From Sphingomonas sp. CCH10-B3 (lineage in GTDB: Bacteria > Pseudomonadota > Alphaproteobacteria > Sphingomonadales > Sphingomonadaceae), in the NCBI RefSeq assembly GCF_001556185.1, contig NZ_LSIJ01000082.1, forward strand, positions 1-49,519: a stretch of 49,519 bases of DNA, written 5' to 3'. The notes below the pieces were generated by a model that saw nothing but the letters and a program-made list of their open reading frames with translations, ran no database searches and had not been told where the DNA came from. The translations under genes and the position numbers were made by a program. Shown in pieces: positions 29,774 through 38,513 of this stretch. Within the stretch, counting starts at the first letter, position 1, and each line of letters starts with the position of its first letter.

Positions 29774-30793
29774 CTACTCCCCCGCGACACCCTCGTCACC
29801 GCTCAACGGCGCCACTTCAACCGCTTCCGCCTTATACCCCAAGGTCGCCGTCCCGCGCACCGGCCCGGCGACGTCGGCGACCAGATAGAGCGGGCGCCGC
29901 TTCGATTCGACGTACAGCCGTCCGAGATATTCGCCGATCATCCCCAGCACGAACATCTGCACCGCGCCCAGCAGCACGACGACCAGCATCGTCGAGGTCC
30001 AACCCTGCACCGCGCTACCGGTGAAGAACCCGATCGCGATATAGACGAACAGCAGTAGCGACGCGCCCGTCAGCGCGAGCCCGGCATGGCTCGCGAACCG
30101 CAGCGGCGCGGTCGAAAAACCGGTAACGGCATCGAGCGCGAGCCGGATCATCTTGCCGAGCGGGTAATTGGTCTCGCCGGCATGGCGCTCGGCGCGGTCA
30201 TAGACGAACGGCACTTGCCGGAAGCCGACCCATGCCACCATCCCGCGAATGAAGCGGGCCTGTTCGGGCAAGCTGAGCAGCGCATCGAGCGCACGCCGGC
30301 TCATCAGCCGGAAATCGCCGGTGTCGAGCGGGATCGGCGTGTCGGTCACCCGGTCGAGCACGCGGTAGAAGGCGGCGGCCGTCATCTTCTTGAAAAACGT
30401 CTCGCCTTCGCGCTTGCGGCGCACCGCATAGACGACATCGGCGCCCTGCTCGACCATCGTCGCGCGCATGTCGCTCAGCAGCTCGGGCGGGTCCTGCAGA
30501 TCGGCGTCGATGATTAGGATTTGCGCGCCGCAGCACAGGTCGAGCCCGGCGGTCAGCGCCAGCTGGTGGCCGTGATTGCGCGACAGGTTGATCGCAACGA
30601 GTCGCGGATCGCTCGCCGCGAGCCGCTGCATCACACCCCAGCTGCCGTCCTTCGACCCGTCGTTGACGAGCACGATCTCGTAATCCTCGCCCACCGCGGC
30701 GCGCGCCGCGGCGGTAACGCGGCTGTGCAGCAGGTCGAGGTTCGGCTCCTCGTTATAGCAAGGAACGACGACGGAGAGCGCAGGGCGATGCAT
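29774..30793 (-). CDS. GtrB/ArnC-like family 2 glycosyltransferase
   Basis: A 339-aa GT2 enzyme that should transfer a sugar from a nucleotide donor to undecaprenyl phosphate. LSVVVPCYNEEPNLDLL and DYEIVLVNDGSKDGS start the GT-A domain; ILIIDADLQDPPELL holds the DxD metal motif; the QDPPE signature typifies GtrB/DPM1/ArnC. Two membrane segments near residues 230-300 are followed by GEYLGRLYVESKRRPLYLV. The start is set at 30793; an upstream ATG at 30814 adds seven residues. With GtrA at 28500 it makes a GtrA/GtrB pair. Confidence 0.88.
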   Translation of the reverse strand: MHRPALSVVVPCYNEEPNLDLLHSRVTAAARAAVGEDYEIVLVNDGSKDGSWGVMQRLAASDPRLVAINLSRNHGHQLALTAGLDLCCGAQILIIDADLQDPPELLSDMRATMVEQGADVVYAVRRKREGETFFKKMTAAAFYRVLDRVTDTPIPLDTGDFRLMSRRALDALLSLPEQARFIRGMVAWVGFRQVPFVYDRAERHAGETNYPLGKMIRLALDAVTGFSTAPLRFASHAGLALTGASLLLFVYIAIGFFTGSAVQGWTSTMLVVVLLGAVQMFVLGMIGEYLGRLYVESKRRPLYLVADVAGPVRGTATLGYKAEAVEVAPLSGDEGVAGE

Positions 30794-30833
30794 GGGCGCC
30801 GCTCTAGCGTTCATTTGGCGCCACGCAAAGTGA

Positions 30834-32630
30834 TCACACCGCCGCCCGCGCGCGCTCCTCGACCAGCCGTTCTAGGATCGTCAGCGGCACCGCGCCGTCG
30901 CGCAGCACTTCGTGGAACTGCTTGATGTCGAACTTCGCGCCCAAAATCTTGCGGGCATTGTCGCGCGCGCGCAGCCAGCTGATGTGGCCGAGCTTGTAGC
31001 TGCACGCCTGCCCCGCCTGGGTGCAATAACGCTCGATCTCGCGCAGCGAGCGCGGGCGCGCGAAGCCGACGGTCTCGACGAAGTAATCGGTTGCCTGCTC
31101 GCGGGTCCAGCGCTTGGCGTGGATGCCGGTGTCGGCGACCAGCCGCGCCGCGCGGAACAAGAAGCTCTGCAGATAGCCCGCACGCTCGACCGGGCTCGCA
31201 TAGCCGCCGAGTTCGTCGGCGACTTGCTCGGCATAGAGCGCCCACCCTTCCGAATAAGCACCGAAGAACGACAGCCGACGCAGCAACGGCGTCTTCAGGC
31301 TCGCGACGACGCTCAGCTGGGTGTGATGCCCCGGCACGCCTTCGTGATAGGTCAGCGACGGCAGCGTATATTTCGGCCAGTCGCCGACGTCCTTCAGATT
31401 GATGAAGTAGATGGCCGGGCGCGATCCGTCGAGGGACGCGAACCGGTAATAGCCGTTCGACGCGCCGTCCTGAATCTCGACCGGCACCGCGCGGATGTCG
31501 AGCGGGGCGCCCGGATGATTAAGGAACGCCTGCGGCAATTTCGCCCGCATCGCTTTCACCCCCTCGTTCAGCCCCGCGAGCAGCGCGGCGCGGCCTTCGG
31601 CGGTGTTGGGATAGAGCTGCTCGGGGCGCTGGTTGAGCGCCGTCAGCCGCGCGCCGACCGAGCCTTGCGTCAGCCCCTGCGCGCGCAGGATCTTGTCGAG
31701 CTCGGCGCTGATCTCAGCGACTTGCTGACGGCCGAGTTGATGGACTTCGTCGGGCGTAAAATTGGTCGTCGTCGCCGCCTTCAGCGCATCGGCATAAATG
31801 GCCTCACCCTGCGGCAGCGCCCACAGCCCCGCATCCTTGCGGCGCGGCAGCGACTGCACCAGCTCAATCTGGCGGTCGAGCGCGGGATAGACGCTGTTCG
31901 CGATGATCTTGGCCGCGCGCGCAGCCCAATCGCCCGCGATGCCAGCCTTGGCGGCACGCGAGGCAAGCGACATCGCCATCGAGCTCGCCTCGGGCGCTGC
32001 CTTGCGCAAAGCGTTCATCTGACCGAGCGTCAGGTCGAGCGAGAAATCGGGCGCGACATAGCCGCGCGCCGCTTCGGCTTTTTGCACCGCGCTGTCCTGG
32101 TCGAGCGCAGTGCCGAACGCGTCGAGCCGCGACAGATAGGCTTCGCAATCGTCGGCGGTCTGGATGGTGTGCGACGACGACAGGAAATCGGGGATCGAGA
32201 AATAGGCACCGCCCTGCTGGAAGATGCGATAGGGGCGAATGGTGCTACCGATGCCGTATTTGACCTGGCCGGTGATGCCGCTGTTCAGCGAATAGAGCAC
32301 GACTTCGCGGTTGAGCTTGCCGTCTTTCGACAAGGTCGCCGGATCAATCGCGGTGATATCGGCAATCGCCTGTTTGGTGCGCGCGAGATCGGCAGCGCGT
32401 CCCGCCGCCGAGCGATCGTCGAGCTTGCCCTTCAGCGGTGCGCGCGCGCCCTTGTCGAGCCCGAGCTGAGTCGCTTGTTCTGGATTATCGTCGACGTTGG
32501 CGTTGAAAATCTTGTCGAACAGCGCGTTGAGCGCAGCATCGCCAGCGGGTGCGGCGGCGCGCAAAGCGCCCGGCAGCGTCACGGCAGCAGCAGCGACGCC
32601 GCTGGCGGCCAGAAAGCGACGACGGTCCAT
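30834..32630 (-). CDS. DUF885 family exported metallopeptidase-like protein
   Basis: A 598-aa DUF885 protein. The N-terminus MDRRRFLAASGVAAAAVTLP is a twin-arginine-type signal, so the protein is probably exported folded. The conserved YHEGVPGHHTQLS (about residue 438) resembles a gluzincin-like HExxxxHH motif; the second conserved region is SEGWALYAEQ. Such proteins are found in many alphaproteobacteria and lack known substrates. The start at 32630 is preceded by AGGAGGGG at 8 bases; the upstream TTG is less likely. Confidence 0.88.
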   Translation of the reverse strand: MDRRRFLAASGVAAAAVTLPGALRAAAPAGDAALNALFDKIFNANVDDNPEQATQLGLDKGARAPLKGKLDDRSAAGRAADLARTKQAIADITAIDPATLSKDGKLNREVVLYSLNSGITGQVKYGIGSTIRPYRIFQQGGAYFSIPDFLSSSHTIQTADDCEAYLSRLDAFGTALDQDSAVQKAEAARGYVAPDFSLDLTLGQMNALRKAAPEASSMAMSLASRAAKAGIAGDWAARAAKIIANSVYPALDRQIELVQSLPRRKDAGLWALPQGEAIYADALKAATTTNFTPDEVHQLGRQQVAEISAELDKILRAQGLTQGSVGARLTALNQRPEQLYPNTAEGRAALLAGLNEGVKAMRAKLPQAFLNHPGAPLDIRAVPVEIQDGASNGYYRFASLDGSRPAIYFINLKDVGDWPKYTLPSLTYHEGVPGHHTQLSVVASLKTPLLRRLSFFGAYSEGWALYAEQVADELGGYASPVERAGYLQSFLFRAARLVADTGIHAKRWTREQATDYFVETVGFARPRSLREIERYCTQAGQACSYKLGHISWLRARDNARKILGAKFDIKQFHEVLRDGAVPLTILERLVEERARAAV

Positions 32631-32696
32631 GGGCAATCCCCTCCTCGATTTATCTGGCGATCAGCTTAGCCGCCCTGCTGCGGCTGGCAACCGGCC

Positions 32697-34787
32697 TCAG
32701 GCGCGCTCGACCGAGCTGACCGCGTCGGCCGCGCGCAACGCCGCGATCAGCCGCGTCAGGTGCGTCAGGTCGCGCACTTCCATGTCGATCATGTTGGTGT
32801 GATAGCCGGTGTCGCGATTGTCGAGCCGAAGGTTGATGATATTGGCCTTGTGCGCGCCGATCACCGTCGCGACCACCCCGAGCGCGCCGGGTTCATTCTT
32901 CAGCTGCACGGCGATCCGCGCGACCGCGCCTTCGGTCTTGTCGCCCCAGGCAAGGTCGACCCAGTCGGCGTCGTCGCTGTCGGTCAGCGTTGCGCAGTCG
33001 ATCTTGTGGACCTCGATCCCCTCGTTGGGCCGACGCAGGCCGACGATCCGGTCGCCCGGCACCGGGTGGCAACATTCGGCAAGATCGAAGGCAATGCCCG
33101 GCGTCAGCCCGCGGATCGAAATGGCGGCCATCGGCGCCGTCGGCGTCGCCTCGCCCAGTTCCGCCAGCGCGCCTGGCATCAGTGCTTCCATCACTTCGGC
33201 ATCGGTGAAGCGGCGGCGCGCGATCGCTTCCATCAGGGCAGCGTCGTCGGCGAGCTTCAGCCGCTTGACGGCCGCGCTGATCGCATCGTCCGAAAGCGTG
33301 GTCGGCAACCGCTTGACGATCTCGTCGTAAAGCTTGCGGCCCAGCGCCTGCGCCTCATCGCGTTCCTTGATCCGCAAATGGCGGCGGATCGCCGCGCGCG
33401 CTTTCCCGGTGATCGCAAAGTTCAGCCAGTGCGGCTGCGGCCGCTGCGCCTTTGAGCGCAGGATCTGAACCTGGTCGCCATTGTCGAGATGCGTGCGCAA
33501 GGGAACGACGCGCCCGTTGATCTTTGCGCCGACCGCCTGGTCGCCCAGATCGGTGTGCAGCGCATAAGCGAAATCGATCGGGGTTGCGCCCTTGGGCAGC
33601 TGGATCAGCTCGCCGCGCGGCGTGAAAGCGAAGATGCGGTCGACGTACATCGCCATCCGGGTATGTTCGAGCAATTCCTCGGGGCTTTCGGCCGCATCGA
33701 GGATTTCGACCAGATCGGCGATCCAGCGCACTTGCGTGTCGGGTCGCAGCTTGCCCTGCTTGTACGCCCAGTGCGCAGCGAGGCCATGTTCGGCCTCGGC
33801 ATGCATTTCGGGCGTGCGGATCTGGATTTCGACGCGCGTATTCTCAGCGTGCATGATGCTGGTGTGCAGCGATCGATAGCCGTTGCGCTTGGGTGTCGAG
33901 ACATAGTCCTTGAAACGCCCCGGCACCATTGGCCAGCGCCGGTGGATCAGCCCGAGCGCGCGGTAGCAATCCTCTTCGGACGGCACGATCACGCGAAACG
34001 CCATGATGTCCGAAAGCTGCTCGAAACTGATGTGGCGCTCGCTCATCTTGCGCCAGATCGAATAGGGGTGCTTTTCGCGGCCCCAGATGTCGGCATCGAC
34101 GCCGTGACGCAGCAGTAGCGCCTTCATCGACGACGCGATTTTGGTGATCCGCCCGCTGTCGCCTTCATTGAGCAGCGCGAGCCGCTTGGTGATCGAATCG
34201 AAGGCTTCGGGTTCGAGCTGGCGAAAGGCCAGGCTCTGCATCTCGCGCATGAATTCATACATGCCGATTCGCTCGGCGAGCGGGGCATAGATGTCCATCG
34301 TCTCGCGCGCGATGCGGCGGCGCTTTTCCTCGCTCTTGATGTGGTGGAGCGTGCGCATGTTGTGCAGCCGGTCGGCGAGCTTGACGAGCAGCACGCGAAT
34401 ATCGTCCGACATCGCGAGCAGAAACTTGCGCAGATTTTCGGCCGCACGCTCGCTTTCGGTCTGCGCCTCGATCTTCGACAGCTTGGTGACGCCATCGACC
34501 ATGCGCGCGACATTGTCGCCGAACAGCCGGTGGATTTCCTCAGGAGTCGCCACCGTATCCTCGATCGTGTCGTGGAGAATGGCGGTCGCGATCGTCTCGT
34601 CGTCGAGCCTAAGATCGGTCAATATTCCGGCGACTTCGATCGGGTGGCTGAAATAGGGGTCGCCCGATGCGCGCTTCTGGGCGCCATGCGCCTGCATCGA
34701 AAACACATAGGCGCGATTAAGCAGCGCCTCATTGGCATCAGGATCGTAGCTTAATACCCGATCGACCAGTTCATATTGCCGCAGCAC
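32697..34787 (-). CDS. rsh: Bifunctional (p)ppGpp synthetase/hydrolase Rsh
   Basis: A 696-aa RelA/SpoT homologue, the stringent-response regulator. The N-terminal HD hydrolase domain has HPIEVAGIL and ILHDTIEDT; the synthetase domain has HPYSIWRKM and GRFKDYVSTPKRNGYRSLHT with RxKD, which fits bifunctional Rsh rather than RelA (ExDD). A TGS domain (FTPRGELIQLPKGATPIDFAY) and a C-terminal ACT domain follow. Family members start MLRQYELV; here that position is GTG (34787) with no Shine-Dalgarno. An ATG 13 codons earlier (34826) is an alternative start, and the GTG lies inside a hairpin. Confidence 0.95.
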   Translation of the reverse strand: MLRQYELVDRVLSYDPDANEALLNRAYVFSMQAHGAQKRASGDPYFSHPIEVAGILTDLRLDDETIATAILHDTIEDTVATPEEIHRLFGDNVARMVDGVTKLSKIEAQTESERAAENLRKFLLAMSDDIRVLLVKLADRLHNMRTLHHIKSEEKRRRIARETMDIYAPLAERIGMYEFMREMQSLAFRQLEPEAFDSITKRLALLNEGDSGRITKIASSMKALLLRHGVDADIWGREKHPYSIWRKMSERHISFEQLSDIMAFRVIVPSEEDCYRALGLIHRRWPMVPGRFKDYVSTPKRNGYRSLHTSIMHAENTRVEIQIRTPEMHAEAEHGLAAHWAYKQGKLRPDTQVRWIADLVEILDAAESPEELLEHTRMAMYVDRIFAFTPRGELIQLPKGATPIDFAYALHTDLGDQAVGAKINGRVVPLRTHLDNGDQVQILRSKAQRPQPHWLNFAITGKARAAIRRHLRIKERDEAQALGRKLYDEIVKRLPTTLSDDAISAAVKRLKLADDAALMEAIARRRFTDAEVMEALMPGALAELGEATPTAPMAAISIRGLTPGIAFDLAECCHPVPGDRIVGLRRPNEGIEVHKIDCATLTDSDDADWVDLAWGDKTEGAVARIAVQLKNEPGALGVVATVIGAHKANIINLRLDNRDTGYHTNMIDMEVRDLTHLTRLIAALRAADAVSSVERA

Positions 34788-34813
34788 GCAGCCAATGTGG
34801 GGCTGCGTGCTGC
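34781..34813 (-). promoter_or_regulatory. 13-bp hairpin enclosing the GTG start of rsh
   Basis: On the minus strand, GCAGCACGCAGCC (34813-34801) pairs perfectly with GGCTGCGTGCTGC (34793-34781) across a 7-base loop. The GTG that begins the family-conserved reading (34787-34785) lies in the 3' arm, so the hairpin would hide it. If translation starts at 34826 instead, the hairpin lies within the coding sequence. Confidence 0.55.
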
Positions 34814-34865
34814 TGCTTTGCAACATTTACTTGCCCGCGCCGATCACGCGCGGGGTTGATCGTGG

Positions 34866-35177
34866 TTAGCGCGCAACAGTGTTGCACTTGGCGAGCGTCG
34901 CTTCGTCGAAAGCGGCGCCGGCAACGCTGAACGCGTTGAGCTTGCCGATGCGCTGCGCGACCATCTGGCACATGATGACGTCGCGCTGCGTGCTCTTGGC
35001 GGCACCGCAGACGCCGTCGGTGCACTTCCACAGCGTGCCGGCAGTGATGATCGTGGTCTTGCTCGGCGCGGTCGCCGGCGTCGCATTGTAATAGCCGCTG
35101 GTCTGGGCCGAAGCCGCGACGGGAGCAAGGGCAAGAGTGGCAGCCGCAGCAGCGGCGAGCGAGAGCATACGGGTCAT
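34866..35177 (-). CDS. Small exported protein, CC_3452-like
   Basis: A 103-aa protein with a signal peptide ending AASAQ (about residue 25). The mature part starts SGYYNATPATAPSKTTIITAG (shown in pieces: SGYYNATPA, then APSKTTIITAGTLWKC) and holds four Cys: LWKCTDGVCGAAKS, VIMCQMVAQR and AKCNTVAR. That layout matches the CC_3452 family of small sphingomonad/Caulobacter secreted proteins, whose role is unknown. The start at 35177 is preceded by GGAGGA at 5 bases. A 16-base palindrome lies about 65 bases upstream. Family name is from memory. Confidence 0.78.
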   Translation of the reverse strand: MTRMLSLAAAAAATLALAPVAASAQTSGYYNATPATAPSKTTIITAGTLWKCTDGVCGAAKSTQRDVIMCQMVAQRIGKLNAFSVAGAAFDEATLAKCNTVAR

Positions 35178-35242
35178 GTCTTCCTCCATCGATGGGGCGC
35201 CTGGGGAGGGCCGCCCCGTGCATAATTGAGTTGCGAAACGCC

Positions 35243-35258
35243 ACTTAGTCGACTAAGT
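35243..35258. promoter_or_regulatory. Perfect 16-bp palindrome between divergent genes (possible HxlR operator)
   Basis: ACTTAGTCGACTAAGT is a perfect 16-bp dyad. It lies in the 138-base gap between the CC_3452-like gene and the divergent HxlR regulator. TTGCGAAA before it and TTTTCGTTGCAA after it extend the symmetry imperfectly, and a half-site-like AACTTAG recurs at 35277. HxlR-type regulators commonly bind such dyads near their own promoter. Confidence 0.5.
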
Positions 35259-35315
35259 TTTTCGTTGCAACTAGAAACTTAGATTTTCGTCGCGTGTCTG
35301 GCGATTTGGGATAGG

Positions 35316-35810
35316 ATGACCGGCCTGATGGATGCGAAACTGAGAGAGCCCTTACGCGATCTCGCCGAGTGCAGCCTGCCGGCTGCGCTCGAGGCGATGG
35401 GCGAGCGCTGGTCGTTCCTCATCCTGCGCGCAGCTTTCAACGGCCTGCACCATTTCGAGGAATTCCAGTCCGAGCTGGGCATTGCCCGCAACATTCTGGC
35501 GAACCGGCTGGCGCGGCTGGTCGAGCACGGCATCCTGAAGCGCGAGGCCTTGCCCGACGATCGCCGCAAGATCGAGTATCGGCTGACCGACAAGGGCGCG
35601 GCACTGCTGCCGACGATGGTCGCGCTGCGGCAATGGGGCGAGCGCTGGGAAACCGGCGTTGCGGCAACGCCGGTATTGGTCGACGAACGCGATCGCCGCC
35701 CGATCCGGCAGGTCGAAGTCCACGCCTGGGACGGACGCATACTCCGCAAGGGCGACATGGTCTGGTCGCTGCCTGAGGACATCGCGCGCGACGTCGATGC
35801 GGCCGAATAG
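35316..35810 (+). CDS. HxlR family transcriptional regulator
   Basis: A 164-aa winged-helix regulator. CSLPAALEAMGERWSFLILRAAFNGLHHFEEF is the HxlR hallmark, with the conserved Cys19 and GERWSFLILR helix. IARNILANRLARLVEHGILKR is the recognition helix and wing; KIEYRLTDKGAALLP closes the domain. The last 55 residues (QVEVHAWDGRI) are a short extra domain. HxlR proteins sense electrophiles or aromatic substrates. Likely regulates its own gene and the divergent neighbour. Confidence 0.9.
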   Translation: MTGLMDAKLREPLRDLAECSLPAALEAMGERWSFLILRAAFNGLHHFEEFQSELGIARNILANRLARLVEHGILKREALPDDRRKIEYRLTDKGAALLPTMVALRQWGERWETGVAATPVLVDERDRRPIRQVEVHAWDGRILRKGDMVWSLPEDIARDVDAAE

Positions 35811-35881
35811 GCGGGTCGAGACGCATTCTGTACCACTGAGCACGACCTCCGCATTGCGACGGCCGACATCTACATCAGATT

Positions 35882-35897
35882 TGTAGCAACTGCTACA
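35882..35897. promoter_or_regulatory. TGTAGCA dyad between convergent genes
   Basis: TGTAGCA-AC-TGCTACA, a perfect 7+7 dyad with a 2-base centre, directly next to the stop of the thioesterase gene. A second TGTAG/CTACA pair lies just upstream. No gene start is close, so an operator role is doubtful; it may be a terminator-like structure. Confidence 0.3.
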
Positions 35898-35898
35898 C

Positions 35899-36333
35899 TC
35901 AATCCTGTTCGTGCGTCGCGAGCTTTTCCAGCGCCGCGCGCACTGCTCCCGTAATCGGCGCCGGGCGCCCGCCCAGCGTGCCGACATGGACAATCACCAT
36001 TTCGATCACGCAGTGGAGCGCACCCGTCGCTGCATGACACAGTTCGAACCGCTGGGTCAGGCTGGTCGTGCCGACGCGCTCGATCCGCACGAAAGCTTCG
36101 ATCTCGTCGCCCATCGCAAAGGGGATCAGATAGTCGATCTCGGTATGGCGGACGTGGAATTCGGCGTCGGTCCAGTCGGGGCCGAGCGCGTCCATGCCGC
36201 TCCATTCCCAGAATTCGCCGACCGCATAATCGGCATATTCGAGATAGCGCGAATTGAAGACGATCCGCTGGCCGTCGATTTCGGCGTAGCGGACCTTGAA
36301 GCGGGTGGAGAAGGCAAAGCCGGGGCGGGTCAT
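35899..36333 (-). CDS. Acyl-CoA thioesterase (4HBT/YbgC type)
   Basis: A 144-aa hotdog-fold thioesterase. FKVRYAEIDGQRIVFNSRYLEYADYAVGEFW is the N-terminal active-site segment; the Asp in AEID corresponds to the catalytic Asp of 4-hydroxybenzoyl-CoA thioesterase types. DYLIPFAMGDEIEAFVRIERVGTTS follows. The start at 36333 gives the normal family length; the frame continues upstream to 36516 with no similarity. Convergent to the HxlR gene and 41 bases downstream of TauE/SafE. Confidence 0.82.
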   Translation of the reverse strand: MTRPGFAFSTRFKVRYAEIDGQRIVFNSRYLEYADYAVGEFWEWSGMDALGPDWTDAEFHVRHTEIDYLIPFAMGDEIEAFVRIERVGTTSLTQRFELCHAATGALHCVIEMVIVHVGTLGGRPAPITGAVRAALEKLATHEQD

Positions 36334-36374
36334 GGCCGGGGCGATGCCGCCCGCGGGTGCCAACGTCAACGGGG

Positions 36375-37144
36375 TCAGAGCAGCAGCTTGGCGCCGACGA
36401 TGCCGAGCGTGGTGGCGAGGATCGGCGCGAGCACCCGGTCCGACACGCGCGTCGCGATCAGGCTGCCGATGATGATGCCGGGAATCGACCCGAGCAGCAG
36501 CGACAGCAGCAGCCACGGATCGACCGTGCCCATCGACAGATGCCCCAGCCCCGCGATCAGCGTGAGCGGCACGGCATGGGCGATGTCGCTGCCGACCAGC
36601 CGCGCGACCGGCACCTTCGGATAGAGGATCAGCAGCGCTGTCATGCCGAGCGCGCCCGCGCCGACCGACGTGAACGACACCAGCGCGCCGAGAATGACCC
36701 CCAGCACAATCGTCAGCCGCCTGATCTGGCCATCATCGTCACCGGCGAAGAACGGCGTCAGCCGCGCGACCAGCTGCTTGCGGAAAAACACCGAAATCGC
36801 GGTCAGGATCAACGCGCCGCCGAGCACGCTTGCGATCAGCTTCCCCATCGCCTCGGCCTGCGCGCCGACCAGCCACAGCAAGGTCAGCGTCGCGACTGCG
36901 GCGGGCAAGCTGCCCATTGCCAGCCGCCGGACGACGCGCCAGTCGACCGTGCCGTGGCGCCCGTGCACTGCCGCGCCCGCCGTCTTGGTCGCCGACGCAT
37001 AAAGCAGGTCGGTGCCGACCGCAGTTGCCGGATGGAAGCCGAACGCCAGCACCAGAATCGGCGTCATCAGCGATCCGCCGCCGACGCCGGTCAGGCCGAC
37101 GAGCAGCCCCACCAAGACCCCGGCCAGCGAATAAAGCGGTTGGA

Positions 37145-37148
<4 letters not shown>
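36375..37148 (-). CDS. TauE/SafE family membrane transporter
   Basis: A 257-aa protein with about eight membrane segments. It starts with GTG in LVGLLVGLTGVGGGSLMTPILVLAFG, the first TauE/SafE repeat; the second repeat reads GVILGALVSFTSVGAGALGMTALLILYP. Members export sulfite or organosulfonates, but substrate is not fixed by sequence. The GTG overlaps the stop of the aminotransferase gene (GTGA), so they are coupled. Confidence 0.9.
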
Positions 37149-38365
<1,217 letters not shown>

Positions 38366-38513
38366 CGCAATCGCTTTGCTAGAAGAGCTATCGGCGCGGG
38401 CGACGTCGGCGCGACCCGTTCAGCCGCCCCCTCGTCGCCGGGGCCGGACGATGCTAAAGCGTCTGCCAACAAGGCGCAAATCCCAAGAATCGGCGCCCGA
38501 GGATGAGGACAGC

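Noticed and set aside
30912..32669. 585-codon plus-strand frame opposite the DUF885 gene
   Set aside because: Antisense shadow of a gene with a Tat signal and conserved HEGVPGHH motif.
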